Source: JACNKJ01 sp964344565 (GTDB lineage Bacteria > Krumholzibacteriota > Krumholzibacteriia > JACNKJ01). From it: a DNA stretch of 64,000 bases. A model generated the notes under the pieces. That model did not search any database and was not told where the DNA came from. It was given only the letters and a program-made list of their open reading frames with translations. The stretch spans positions 174,908-238,907 of the forward strand of contig CAYFNT010000003.1 in NCBI GenBank assembly GCA_964344565.1. Reading direction: 5' to 3'. A program made the translations under genes and the position numbers. Every line of letters starts with the position of its first letter. Positions within the stretch are counted from its first letter, which is position 1. Positions 28,657 through 36,095 of this stretch are shown piece after piece.

Positions 28657-29609
28657 AAGTCGATTCCCAGCCCCAGCCGGTGCGAACTTCCCAGATCGTT
28701 GTCCGAGTTCACGAAGGCGTAGTCGAAGCGATACTGGGCCAGGGCGATGCCCGCGCCGGCGGTGAAGTTCTGGGAGTCGTAACCGACCTTGTAGCCCAGA
28801 CGCAGGAAGGCCAGATCCATGGCCTGCCATTCGGCGCCCAGGTGATGCCTGGCGCTCATGGCTCGCGCCTCGCCCAGGCTGTCGTCGCTGGTCACGTCGC
28901 CGTCCCCCACCAGGAGCAGGTCATAGGCGAGCACGAGATCGTTGTCCCCCATGTGCAGGGGCGCGTTCAGGGCGGCGCCGAGCTTCATGGTGAGGGGAGG
29001 ATCGAAGGACTCGTCCACGTACTGGAACTGCTGGCCGAGATTGAGCACGGCCGCAGCCAGGGTCAGGCCGGGGATGCGCGATTCGTGGCGCAGTCCGAAG
29101 TCGAAGAGCATGCCCTTGGCGCTCTCCTCGTAGATGCGGCTGTAGACCCACTTGGCGCCCACGCCGGCCTCCACCGCGTCGAAGAAGGTGGCGCCCCAGG
29201 CAGCGTGGAAGGCCACGTCGAAGGCGCTGAAGTGACCGAGGGGCTCGGAGCTGGGCACTTCTTCGCGCAGTTCCATCTCGTCCATGGTCAGGGCGGTGAG
29301 GCCGAAGGCGAAGGTTCCCATGGAGGTGGGATGGGCCACGCCCACGAACTCCTGCCGCAGGGACTGGAAATACTCGTGATGGGCGAATCGCAGGTTCGTC
29401 CCCGGCGTGCGGGCCAGTCCCGCGGGATTCCAGTAGAGCGCGCTGGCGTCGCCGGCCAGGGCCGTATAGGCCTCGCCCATGCCGGCGGCCCGTTCGCTCA
29501 CGCCCAGGCGCAGGAAGAGCAGGCCGGCGGTTCCCGCCTCGTAGGCGAGGACGGGCGCCCCGAGGGCCAGGATCAGGGAGGCGACGAGTAATGTGCGGGC
29601 GAGTCTCAT
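28653..29609 (-). CDS. PorV/PorQ-like outer-membrane protein (UPF0164-like)
   Basis: 318 residues. Signal peptide MRLARTLLVASLILALGAPVLA, then the family opening AGTAGLLFLRLGVSERAAGMGEAYTALAGDASALYWNPAGLA, in which the ALYWNPAG block is diagnostic of the PorV/UPF0164 group. The remainder alternates hydrophobic residues as expected for an outer-membrane beta-barrel and ends GLGIDF with a terminal Phe. In Bacteroidota PorV shuttles type IX cargo to the attachment complex. It follows the giant CTD-bearing protein by 13 bases, so cargo and putative sorting partner may be co-transcribed. It could also be a structural or transport barrel unrelated to type IX secretion. Confidence 0.8.
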   Translation of the reverse strand: MRLARTLLVASLILALGAPVLAYEAGTAGLLFLRLGVSERAAGMGEAYTALAGDASALYWNPAGLARTPGTNLRFAHHEYFQSLRQEFVGVAHPTSMGTFAFGLTALTMDEMELREEVPSSEPLGHFSAFDVAFHAAWGATFFDAVEAGVGAKWVYSRIYEESAKGMLFDFGLRHESRIPGLTLAAAVLNLGQQFQYVDESFDPPLTMKLGAALNAPLHMGDNDLVLAYDLLLVGDGDVTSDDSLGEARAMSARHHLGAEWQAMDLAFLRLGYKVGYDSQNFTAGAGIALAQYRFDYAFVNSDNDLGSSHRLGLGIDF

Positions 29610-29622
29610 GGATATCCTGCCT

Positions 29623-32600
29623 TCATCGAATCACGGCGAGGCGCCCGGTTTCCAGGCGGCCGCTCGTGGCGGAATGGATGCGGAAAAAGTAAAGCCCCGG
29701 AGCGTAGTCGTCCAGCGGGAGTTCCCGTTCGGCGGGGCTGAAGCCGTCCAGGGCGAGCTCGTCGGACCAGAGCCGCTGGCCCTCCAGGTCGTAGATCTCG
29801 ATTTCCACCCGGTCGGGACTGTCGCAAAGGACGCGCCAGGTCACGCTGCTCCCCGCCGGATTGGGATAGGGATAGGCCTCCACGAAGTTCCCCGAGCCCG
29901 CGCCGCTCACATCCACGGCGCTTGCCGCGGCCAGGCGCCCCGTGCGGGCGGGATCGCCGCCGGCCATGGCCCAGGCGGGAAGGGCGTTCGAGTAGGGCGT
30001 GTCCATCCACCAGGCGCTGAGCCTGGGGGTGGAAATGAGGGTGTCCTCTTCGGCCGTGCTGCTTTCCAGGACCTCGAAGAAGGTGAGACCCATGAAACGG
30101 TTCCCGACGGTCAGTTGATCGGAGTTTCGATTCAAGACCGTGGGCTGGGCGGGCAGACTGCCGCCCAGAAGCACCGCCTCTCCCTCGGGACCCTCGGGGA
30201 GGAATCTTCCGTCGCGGGTGAAGATCGCCGGATCATCACGGCCATCGGACCGGCGCAAGGTCAGGGCCCAGACGGCGGGATCGTCGGTCCAGACCAGGGG
30301 TGCGTTGGATGGTAAGGTTTTGGGCCAGTCGCTCCAGAGATCCCCGTCGGCGCTCCAGAGCCCGGCAGAGGCCGGATAGAGCCCCAGCATCTCCAGGCTG
30401 CCGTTGCCGTCGGCGTCCATGGGCAGGAGGCTGCCGCCCAGGCTGGCGATGTCGGCGAAGGCGTAGACGCCGTCGGGAGTGATCTCGAATTCGCCGGCCT
30501 GATATCCATCGAAGCGTCCCATAGGATGGAAGACCTCCACCTGCCCCGAACGGAGCATCAGCAGTTCGTCGCTGCCGTCCCCGTCCATGTCGCCGGCCGC
30601 TAGTTGTGTGTTCAGGCAGGGACAATCCCGGGTGAGGGCCCAGATGGATTCCTCGGGACCCAAGGGAAGTCCCTGGATGCGCAGGATCGAGTCCACCAGC
30701 CCGAAGGCGATGCTGGGGCGATCGGGCACGGGGTGATCGTAACCGCGCTGGCTCGCTTCCACTGATAGCAAGAGCACGGGATCGGAAGCGGGAAGTCCGG
30801 CGATTTCCGCCCAGCCGGGTCCCGTATCCGCGCCGGTTTCGTCGATGAAGCGCGGACGCGTGGTGCCGCCTTCCGGATCGATCTGAAGCACTAGGATATC
30901 GAGGTCCCCGTCCTCGTCGACGTCGTGAAGCATGGGTCGACGCGTGAAGGCGCCCTCCAACTGCACCAGGAGCGAGGAGCCGCCAAGGGGCTCTCCATTC
31001 CGATGCCATGCGTGGATGCCGCCATTCTCGTCGAGCAGCACGAGTTCCACATCGCCGTCGCCGTCGATATCTCCCGCGGCTGGCGAGCCCACGGCAAGGG
31101 CCGCCAGATCGGCGATCACGTCAAAGGTGCCGCCTCCAACCTCGACCGACATGAGCAGGGTCAGGCCCGACTCCTCCCAGGCGGCAAAGATGAGCGAGTA
31201 GTCGTCGGCCTCTCGCAGGGCCAGGGGATCGCCGATGGGCCGATAGGGAGGAAGCTCCAGCCTTTCCACAAGCCAACCCGGAACGGAGTCCCACTCCACC
31301 ACATAGCTCATCTCCTGGCCATGAGCGCTTACATCGCGGAAGGTCCAGCCGGTCACGGCGCCTTCGGCGCTGAGGGTGTTGGGATACCCGCTCGCATCCA
31401 TGCCGGTCTGCGTGGCGATGAGATCGTTGGGACCGCCGGCCGCGCGGAAGGCGTCGTAGTCGCTGCCGTAGGCCTCGGTGTGATAGCCCGGCGAGTAGGA
31501 CAGGTCGGCGAAGCCGTCGGCCTCCAGCAGACAGACCCCGTAGTGGTCGTTCCAGGCGTTGATCACGTTGCTGCCCAGCAGGAAGCTCAGGTGCAGCAGC
31601 TCCTCGTCGATGCGCCAGATGAACAGCCCGCTGCCGGGCACGTGATCCTCGGCGTTGGCCTGGGTGGTGAAGTAGTCCCACTCGGCGTTCAGCATGGACT
31701 CGCCATAGTCGGGAATGTAGTTGCCGTTGCTGTCGCCGAAGGTGAAGAGGCTGTCGCCGTCGGCGTCCTGATCGCGGTTCTCGATGAGGAAGTATTCGCG
31801 ATCGGAGATGGGAAGACGATGCACTTCGCTCATGGACGGCAGGGTCAGAGAAAGGCCCCGGTCCGCATCTTCTTTGGAATACTCGACAACATCCGCCCAA
31901 CCCATGAGCATGCGGTTGAAGCCCGAGGGCGGGCCGGGCACGAAGCCCAGGGCGTTCCAGAGCCCGCTGCTCATCAGATCGAAGTTGCCGGCGCCCTGCC
32001 CCCGGGGCTCCACGTAGTCGTTGAGACCCACCAAGCCGAGGTATCCCCCCATCTGATGGACCATCACGCCCAGCGCGCCCAGCACGTAAGGCGGATCGAG
32101 GCTCTCCTCGACCTCCTTCTCGGGAGCGATAGCGAAGCGCTGCAAGGTGTAGGTGCTGTCCTGATCGCCCGTCACGATGCCCTCGTAGTCGGGCATGGAA
32201 TCGGCGAAGGCCTCGGTGATGGATTCGAAGTCCACGTAGCCCGACCAGATCTGATCGAGGGAGTCGCGGTTCAGGTCGGACTCCTGTCCCGAACCCGCGT
32301 GCAGGAAGACGGTGAGATCGAACTCGGAGAAGTCGATGGTCGAGTCGGCCAGCTGCACTGCATCGACGGCCAGCCAGTGTACGGCCTGGGTCCAGTCGAG
32401 GGCGTCATCGCCATAGACGCCCATGGCCTGGGGCAGGGTGAAGAGCGTGTCGGGCACGGAATACTTGATGAAGAGCCGCTCGCCGGAGATGGTCCGGTAG
32501 TAGTCGTTCACCCTTTCGAACTGATCCTGGAACCAGTCGGTGCGATAGATCATGACGCCGTCGGACAGGTTCGCGAGGCTGTCGGGCATCTTCACGTCGC

Positions 32601-32862
32601 TGAACTCGACCAGCAGGGCAAGCACGTCGAGGGTGTCGGTCTCGGCGTCGCGGTTTCCGTCCAGGCCTGCCTCGAGGTTCCGCAGAAGCTCGCCGCTGCG
32701 CGCGCTCAACCGAGCCTGGTATTCGGGCGCGCGCGGACCCGGCGCATCGAGCCCTTCCGGAATGGGAGCCGGAGGCACGGGAAGCGCGAAGAGCAGGGAG
32801 GGAATGACCACAAAGAGGACCGGGAGCAGAAGCAATCCCGGCCGCTTGAGTGCTCTGGGCAA
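29623..32862 (-). CDS. Secreted M6-like pseudopeptidase with FG-GAP-type repeats and CTD
   Basis: 1079 residues. Signal peptide (~1-27), an M6 (immune inhibitor A-like) domain (~60-340), a long middle with FG-GAP/VCBS-type repeats carrying Asp-rich calcium loops (DIDGDGDVELVLL, DVDEDGDLDILVL, DMDGDGSDELLML, DADGNGSLEMLGL), and a C-terminal sorting domain (~1000-1079, YPYPNPAGSSVTW, YDLEGQRLW, APGLYFFRI, ending RLAVIR). The M6 zinc motif HExxH is changed: the aligned site reads VHQMGGYLGL, so the catalytic Glu and second His are lost while the NFDLMSSGLWN Met-turn remains. Start is a TTG at 32862; promoter at 32906-32934. Peptidase activity is unlikely; binding is inferred. Confidence 0.85.
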   Translation of the reverse strand: MPRALKRPGLLLLPVLFVVIPSLLFALPVPPAPIPEGLDAPGPRAPEYQARLSARSGELLRNLEAGLDGNRDAETDTLDVLALLVEFSDVKMPDSLANLSDGVMIYRTDWFQDQFERVNDYYRTISGERLFIKYSVPDTLFTLPQAMGVYGDDALDWTQAVHWLAVDAVQLADSTIDFSEFDLTVFLHAGSGQESDLNRDSLDQIWSGYVDFESITEAFADSMPDYEGIVTGDQDSTYTLQRFAIAPEKEVEESLDPPYVLGALGVMVHQMGGYLGLVGLNDYVEPRGQGAGNFDLMSSGLWNALGFVPGPPSGFNRMLMGWADVVEYSKEDADRGLSLTLPSMSEVHRLPISDREYFLIENRDQDADGDSLFTFGDSNGNYIPDYGESMLNAEWDYFTTQANAEDHVPGSGLFIWRIDEELLHLSFLLGSNVINAWNDHYGVCLLEADGFADLSYSPGYHTEAYGSDYDAFRAAGGPNDLIATQTGMDASGYPNTLSAEGAVTGWTFRDVSAHGQEMSYVVEWDSVPGWLVERLELPPYRPIGDPLALREADDYSLIFAAWEESGLTLLMSVEVGGGTFDVIADLAALAVGSPAAGDIDGDGDVELVLLDENGGIHAWHRNGEPLGGSSLLVQLEGAFTRRPMLHDVDEDGDLDILVLQIDPEGGTTRPRFIDETGADTGPGWAEIAGLPASDPVLLLSVEASQRGYDHPVPDRPSIAFGLVDSILRIQGLPLGPEESIWALTRDCPCLNTQLAAGDMDGDGSDELLMLRSGQVEVFHPMGRFDGYQAGEFEITPDGVYAFADIASLGGSLLPMDADGNGSLEMLGLYPASAGLWSADGDLWSDWPKTLPSNAPLVWTDDPAVWALTLRRSDGRDDPAIFTRDGRFLPEGPEGEAVLLGGSLPAQPTVLNRNSDQLTVGNRFMGLTFFEVLESSTAEEDTLISTPRLSAWWMDTPYSNALPAWAMAGGDPARTGRLAAASAVDVSGAGSGNFVEAYPYPNPAGSSVTWRVLCDSPDRVEIEIYDLEGQRLWSDELALDGFSPAERELPLDDYAPGLYFFRIHSATSGRLETGRLAVIR

Positions 32863-32905
32863 GACAACCGCCTGGGTTTGAGGATCGTCCCTGGATCGGC
32901 GCGGA

Positions 32906-32934
32906 ATTATAGGAGGGGCCTACCGGACCGTCAA
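32906..32934 (-). promoter_or_regulatory. Near-consensus promoter for the M6-like/PorV-like operon
   Basis: Minus strand: -35 TTGACG (32929-32934), 17-base spacer, -10 TATAAT (32906-32911), with the heptamer array directly upstream. Confidence 0.82.
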
Positions 32935-32943
32935 GCTGCTGTT

Positions 32944-33028
32944 GGACTGTGAACTGTGAACTGTGAACTGTGAACTGTGAACTGTGAACTGTGAACTGTG
33001 AACTGAGAACTATGAACTGAGGACTGAG
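32944..33028. repeat. Heptamer array, GAACTGT units (12 copies)
   Basis: One GGACTGT, seven identical GAACTGT units, then GAACTGA, GAACTAT, GAACTGA and GGACTGA on the plus strand. It is the longest array in the window and is inverted relative to the array at 33067-33112. The 38 bases between them hold no gene. Confidence 0.95.
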
Positions 33029-33066
33029 ATTGGGGAGCTGATGTGCACGGATAGGCGAAGTATTCA

Positions 33067-33112
33067 ACTCCTAGTTCTTAGTTCACAGTTCTCAGTTCTT
33101 AGTTCTCAGTTA
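33067..33112. repeat. Heptamer array, AGTTCTT/AGTTCAC/AGTTCTC units
   Basis: About six 7-base units ending exactly in the TAA stop of the DUF1858 gene. With 32944-33028 it forms a large imperfect inverted repeat. Confidence 0.9.
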
Positions 33113-33382
33113 GTCATCCTTCTTGCCCAACAGGTTGGCCAGGAAGCCGCCCTTGCGCTCGGGCGGGCCCAGGGTCACCTCGGTGACCCCGTCGGGCAGG
33201 GCGTTGAGCTCCGCGAGCAGATCCTCCAGCTTGAGCCCGTGCATGACCGCCCCCATCCTGAGGGGCTCGGTGGTCACGGCCGGACATGAGAAGCATCCCT
33301 CGCCCATGTACTTGCGGATGACCGTATCGGCCCCCGCCTTGAGCTTGAAGACGTCGCCGATGAGAGTGTCGCCGTTGATCAT
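33110..33382 (-). CDS. DUF1858 redox-disulfide domain protein
   Basis: 90 residues. The DUF1858 domain (~1-60) carries the CxxC pair in YMGEGCFSCPAVTTEPL (Cys30, Cys33), a putative redox disulfide commonly found near hybrid-cluster proteins and nitric-oxide-related genes. A Lys/Gly tail (GGFLANLLGKKDD) follows. The ATG at 33382 overlaps the stop of the mini-COX1 gene by one base (TGATG), so translation is coupled; an upstream extension of the frame is not coding. It ends the four-gene operon that begins at 34870 and its stop merges with a heptamer repeat array. Function in redox or NO response is inferred from the domain only. Confidence 0.85.
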   Translation of the reverse strand: MINGDTLIGDVFKLKAGADTVIRKYMGEGCFSCPAVTTEPLRMGAVMHGLKLEDLLAELNALPDGVTEVTLGPPERKGGFLANLLGKKDD

Positions 33383-33783
33383 CAGGCCCCCTTGAGCGGC
33401 CGGAGGCCGCGCCACATGATGGTGAAGAAGATGAGTATGCCGCCGAACTCCAGCCAGCCGCCGAGGGGCAGTACCCATAGCATGCCGAGGCCGTTCAGGC
33501 GCAGGCCCCAGCCGGTCAACATGAGCGCCAGACCGATCAGGGCCATCCAGAAGTGGAGGGTCGCCCAGGCCCAGGGGATGATGGCGTGCCCCTGGAAGCG
33601 GGGAATGATGTGATAACCCACGCCGAAGATCATGTTGGCCATGAATCCCACGAGCAATAGATGGGTGTGGACGGGCAGGTAGCGCATCATGAGTTCGGAA
33701 CTCGCCATGCCCAGGCCGAGCAGCATGCCCAGGCCCAGACTCAGCACGGAGACGCGGATGAAATTGCGCGCGTAGCTTTCCAT
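33382..33783 (-). CDS. Small four-helix membrane protein related to cytochrome c oxidase subunit I
   Basis: 133 residues, about four membrane helices (~8-28, ~36-62, ~68-92, ~98-125). His residues occur in membrane positions: YLPVHTHLLLVGFM, FGVGYHIIPRF, ATLHFWMALIG. This pattern resembles isolated N-terminal pieces of the heme-copper oxidase subunit I/NorB family that are annotated as COX1-like proteins in many anaerobes. It is too short to form the binuclear centre, so a heme b-binding sensor or electron-transfer role is more likely than oxygen reduction. ATG at 33783 overlaps the end of the upstream gene by one base. Family assignment is from pattern only. Confidence 0.65.
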   Translation of the reverse strand: MESYARNFIRVSVLSLGLGMLLGLGMASSELMMRYLPVHTHLLLVGFMANMIFGVGYHIIPRFQGHAIIPWAWATLHFWMALIGLALMLTGWGLRLNGLGMLWVLPLGGWLEFGGILIFFTIMWRGLRPLKGA

Positions 33784-34439
33784 CAGGTTTTCCTCGCGAT
33801 CTCGAATTCGAATCGTTCGGCGCCGGAGAGGGCCGAGGCGGTCAGGGACCAGGCGAACTCGTCGGCAGCCGCGTCCACGAATGCCGACATCCAGATGCCG
33901 TGGAGCTCGAACATGAGCTCCGGGGGACAGCCGCTGCCCGCCCAGTAGCGGGACAACACCAGTTCGGGCGCCGCCCATCGCAGCCGGTCCGCGCTCTCCT
34001 CCACCATGGCCACACGGATGTCGCAGGGCATGCCCTCGAGCCAGAGTTCGCGAAGGCCCGCGAAGAGCGCGGGAGCCTCGCCGGGCGAAGCCGCCTCCTT
34101 CACCCGCGCGCCCCAGTGGGCGGCATGCTCGGCGTAGGCCGTCTTCACGAGGTCCAGGGCCTCGCGGTCGCGAGCCCAGGCCACCAGCTTGGCCTCGCGA
34201 ATCTGCACGGTGGCGATCATGGCGTCGAGGGTTTGGTGGATGGGGGCATCCCCCACCAGGGTCTGCAGGTCCTTGCCCGCGTAGCGTCCGGGATGGGCCG
34301 TGAGGATGTCCAGCCAGGCGTTCGCCGCCTCCTCGCCCTTCGCCTCGATGAGGGCCTTCACGATGGCTTCGCCGCGTTCTTCGACCAGCCCGAGCTGAGC
34401 GAAGATCCACTGATGAATGGGACCGAGCATCTGACTCAT
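33783..34439 (-). CDS. Uncharacterised protein, possible ATC-hydrolase-like fold
   Basis: 218 residues from ATG 34439, which overlaps the VOC stop as ATGA. The protein is soluble with no signal peptide, opening MLGPIHQWIFAQLGLVEERGEAIVKALIEAKG. The C-terminal half has CDIRVAMVEESADRLRW, a Cys in GSGCPPELMF and a Phe-rich end (ERFEFEIARKT), which loosely recalls the L-2-amino-thiazoline-4-carboxylate hydrolase family, but I cannot confirm it. It is placed between a VOC protein and the mini-COX1/DUF1858 pair in an operon whose four genes all overlap, so a common redox function is inferred. No catalytic motif recognised. Confidence 0.7.
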   Translation of the reverse strand: MSQMLGPIHQWIFAQLGLVEERGEAIVKALIEAKGEEAANAWLDILTAHPGRYAGKDLQTLVGDAPIHQTLDAMIATVQIREAKLVAWARDREALDLVKTAYAEHAAHWGARVKEAASPGEAPALFAGLRELWLEGMPCDIRVAMVEESADRLRWAAPELVLSRYWAGSGCPPELMFELHGIWMSAFVDAAADEFAWSLTASALSGAERFEFEIARKT

Positions 34440-34870
34440 GCTTCCTCCAGGGGATCGAATGCGATGGTGTCGTCGTCCCAGAGGGCCACTTCGATCTCCC
34501 AGCCCGTGGGATCCTTCAGGTACCAGGCCGTGGAATGGGGCCAGCGGATGGGTCCGTCGTAGAGAATCTCGAGCCCTTCGCGCTCGATGGTCGCCAGCCA
34601 CTGGGCCTCGTCGCTGATGCGAAGGCCGAAATGATTGAGACCGTGCAGGCCGCGCCTCCTCATCTCGAAGCGGTCGGGAAGCTCGAGTCCGGGATGCTGG
34701 TAGATGCAGAGCAGGGCCTCGCCGGCGCGGATCACGCCCCAGGGAAGGCCGTCCTGCATGCCCCTCTCCGCGAGTTCGAAACCGAACACGCGGCCGTACC
34801 AGTCGACCGTCTCGGCGAAGTCGGCGACGGAGAGATTGAGGTGATCGAGTTGGGAGACCATGGAAGCCAT
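34436..34870 (-). CDS. VOC (glyoxalase/dioxygenase superfamily) protein
   Basis: 144 residues, one VOC module made of two beta-alpha-beta-beta-beta units. Metal-binding positions typical of the fold are seen in LDHLNLSVADFAETVDWYGRVFGF (His near the N-terminus), GLNHFGLRIS (His) and DPTGWEIEVALW (Glu). This favours an active metalloenzyme, for instance a glyoxalase, dioxygenase or thiol-transferase-like enzyme; the substrate cannot be read from sequence. Start uncertain between ATG 34870 and ATG 34861; neither has a strong ribosome site. It follows the selenoprotein gene across a 38-base heptamer array and leads the DUF1858 operon. Confidence 0.82.
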   Translation of the reverse strand: MASMVSQLDHLNLSVADFAETVDWYGRVFGFELAERGMQDGLPWGVIRAGEALLCIYQHPGLELPDRFEMRRRGLHGLNHFGLRISDEAQWLATIEREGLEILYDGPIRWPHSTAWYLKDPTGWEIEVALWDDDTIAFDPLEEA

Positions 34871-34874
34871 CCGG

Positions 34875-34912
34875 AGTTCTCAGTTCTCAGTTCTCAGTTC
34901 TCAGTTCTCAGT
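34875..34912. repeat. Heptamer array, AGTTCTC units (5 copies)
   Basis: Five identical AGTTCTC units plus a partial one. The TGA stop of the ArsC-like gene lies inside the last unit. Confidence 0.93.
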
Positions 34913-35258
34913 CCAATCCCAGCGCTTCTTTCCACACCGCTTCCTTGAATCCGAAAACGTAGGTCTTGCCCTTGATGAGCAAGGGCCTCTTCAGAAGGTT
35001 CATGTCCTCGAGCATGAGCGAGATGGCCTTCTTCTTCGTGATGTTCTTGTCCTTCAGTTCCATGAGCGTCCAGGTGGTGCTGCGGGGATTCAGGAACTCC
35101 CCGTGATCCCGATCGCCGATGAGCTTCTCGATTTCCGCCTCGCTCAGCGGATCCTTGTCGTAGTTGCGCCACTCGGCTTCGATGCCCTGCTCGGCCAAGA
35201 AACTCTTGGCTTTACGACAACTGCTTCAGGTGGACTTGCACAGGACCTTGATCTTCAC
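34908..35258 (-). CDS. ArsC/Spx-family protein with in-frame TGA, probable selenoprotein
   Basis: If the TGA at 35226-35228 is read as selenocysteine (U), the protein has 116 residues: GTG start at 35258 with GGAGGGG seven bases upstream, MKIKVLCKST-U-SSCRKAKSF, then the full ArsC-like body (IEAEWRNYDKDPLSEAEI, FLNPRSTTWTLMEL, MNLLKRPLLIKGK). In Cys homologues the motif is CxxC; here it is U11-S-S-C14. Similarity to the family continues on both sides of the TGA without frame change, and the downstream part lacks a proper start and its first 20 residues if the TGA is a stop. A hairpin at 35194-35210 may be the SECIS. ArsC-like proteins reduce arsenate or act as thiol oxidoreductases; the substrate is unknown. 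SelA, SelB, SelD and tRNA-Sec are not in the window. Confidence 0.82.
35194..35210 (-). promoter_or_regulatory. Candidate bacterial SECIS hairpin
   Basis: In the mRNA, 15 bases after the UGA, GCCAAG pairs perfectly with CUUGGC around an AGUUU loop. This 17-nt minihelix has the size of the E. coli fdhF core and a G in the second loop position, but no bulged U. It is the best hairpin near the UGA. Confidence 0.55.
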
Positions 35259-35319
35259 GGTTTCCCCTCCACGGGTCTGGGATCGGTTCAGGCCAAGAAC
35301 TTAGCAAGATCGCCCGGGC

Positions 35320-35348
35320 TTGACCAGACCCTGAAGATATCGTACAAA
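35320..35348 (+). promoter_or_regulatory. Promoter for phhA
   Basis: Plus strand: -35 TTGACC (35320-35325), 17-base spacer, -10 TACAAA (35343-35348); predicted leader about 20 bases to the GTG at 35376. It lies in the divergent region shared with the selenoprotein gene. Confidence 0.6.
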
Positions 35349-35375
35349 TTCCGAACTAGCGGAAGGAGCGATCCC

Positions 35376-36095
35376 GTGCAGACCCAGTTCATCGAGCAGG
35401 ACTACAAAGGCTACAGCGCCGAAAACCACGGCGTCTGGGAAGAGCTGTTCAATCGCCGCATCGGTGAACTCAAGCGTCAGGCCAGCGCCACCTATCTTTC
35501 CGGTCTGGACGCCCTGGAGATCTACGCCGACCGCATCCCGTCCCTCGACGACATCAACCGCCGCCTGGGACCCATCACCGGATGGACCTCCCGCGCGGTG
35601 CCCGGCTACATCCCGGCCGAGGAGTTCTTCGCCTGCCTGGCCGAGCGGGTCTTTCCGACCACCACCACCATTCGTCCCAAGGAGAAGCTGGAGTACCTGC
35701 CCGAGCCGGACATCTTCCACGACGTCTTCGGGCACATCCCCATGCACGCGGATCGCGTCTTCGGCGACTTCCTTCAGCACTTCGGCCGCACCGGCCTCGA
35801 GGCGAAGAACGAGTCCCAGGTCACCGAACTTCAGAGGCTCTTCTGGTTCACCGTCGAGTTCGGTCTCATCCGCGAAGAGGGCCAGCTGAAGATCTACGGT
35901 TCCGGACTCGTCTCCTCGCCCGGCGAGGGCGAGCACAGCCTCGCGAGCGAAGAGGTGGACCGGCGCGACTTCGACCTGGACCGGATCATCGCCCAGGACT
36001 TCGACATCGACGTCTACCAGCCCATCCTCTTCATCATCGACAACTACCAGCAGCTTTTCGACGCGGTGGAGGAATACCGCGGTCGCATGAGCTAG
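35376..36095 (+). CDS. phhA: Phenylalanine 4-monooxygenase
   Basis: 239 residues, a stand-alone catalytic domain like bacterial PhhA. It hydroxylates phenylalanine to tyrosine using O2 and a reduced pterin. The iron triad is intact: His115 and His120 in FHDVFGHIPMH and Glu161 in FWFTVEFGLI. Other signatures: QDYKGYSAENHGVWEELF at the N-terminus, RAVPGYIPAEEFF, and YGSGLVSSPGE. GTG start at 35376 with AAGGAG seven bases upstream; the open frame upstream to 34860 is not coding. A matching pterin carbinolamine dehydratase lies at 39241-39579. Its stop TAG directly abuts the stop of the convergent NapC-like gene. Confidence 0.95.
   Translation: MQTQFIEQDYKGYSAENHGVWEELFNRRIGELKRQASATYLSGLDALEIYADRIPSLDDINRRLGPITGWTSRAVPGYIPAEEFFACLAERVFPTTTTIRPKEKLEYLPEPDIFHDVFGHIPMHADRVFGDFLQHFGRTGLEAKNESQVTELQRLFWFTVEFGLIREEGQLKIYGSGLVSSPGEGEHSLASEEVDRRDFDLDRIIAQDFDIDVYQPILFIIDNYQQLFDAVEEYRGRMS

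Noticed and set aside
35196..35198. TTG at 35198 as the start of the ArsC-like gene
   Set aside because: It would remove the active-site region that is intact upstream across the TGA; the GTG at 35258 has a strong ribosome site.
35226..35228. UGA reassigned genome-wide (as in Gracilibacteria or SR1)
   Set aside because: Many genes here end in TGA within tight ATGA or TGATG overlaps (recO, mgtE, phoH, DUF502 neighbours), so UGA is a normal stop.
34860..35375. Upstream extension of phhA
   Set aside because: Runs antisense through the repeat array and the ArsC-like gene; the GTG at 35376 has a ribosome site and matches PhhA length.
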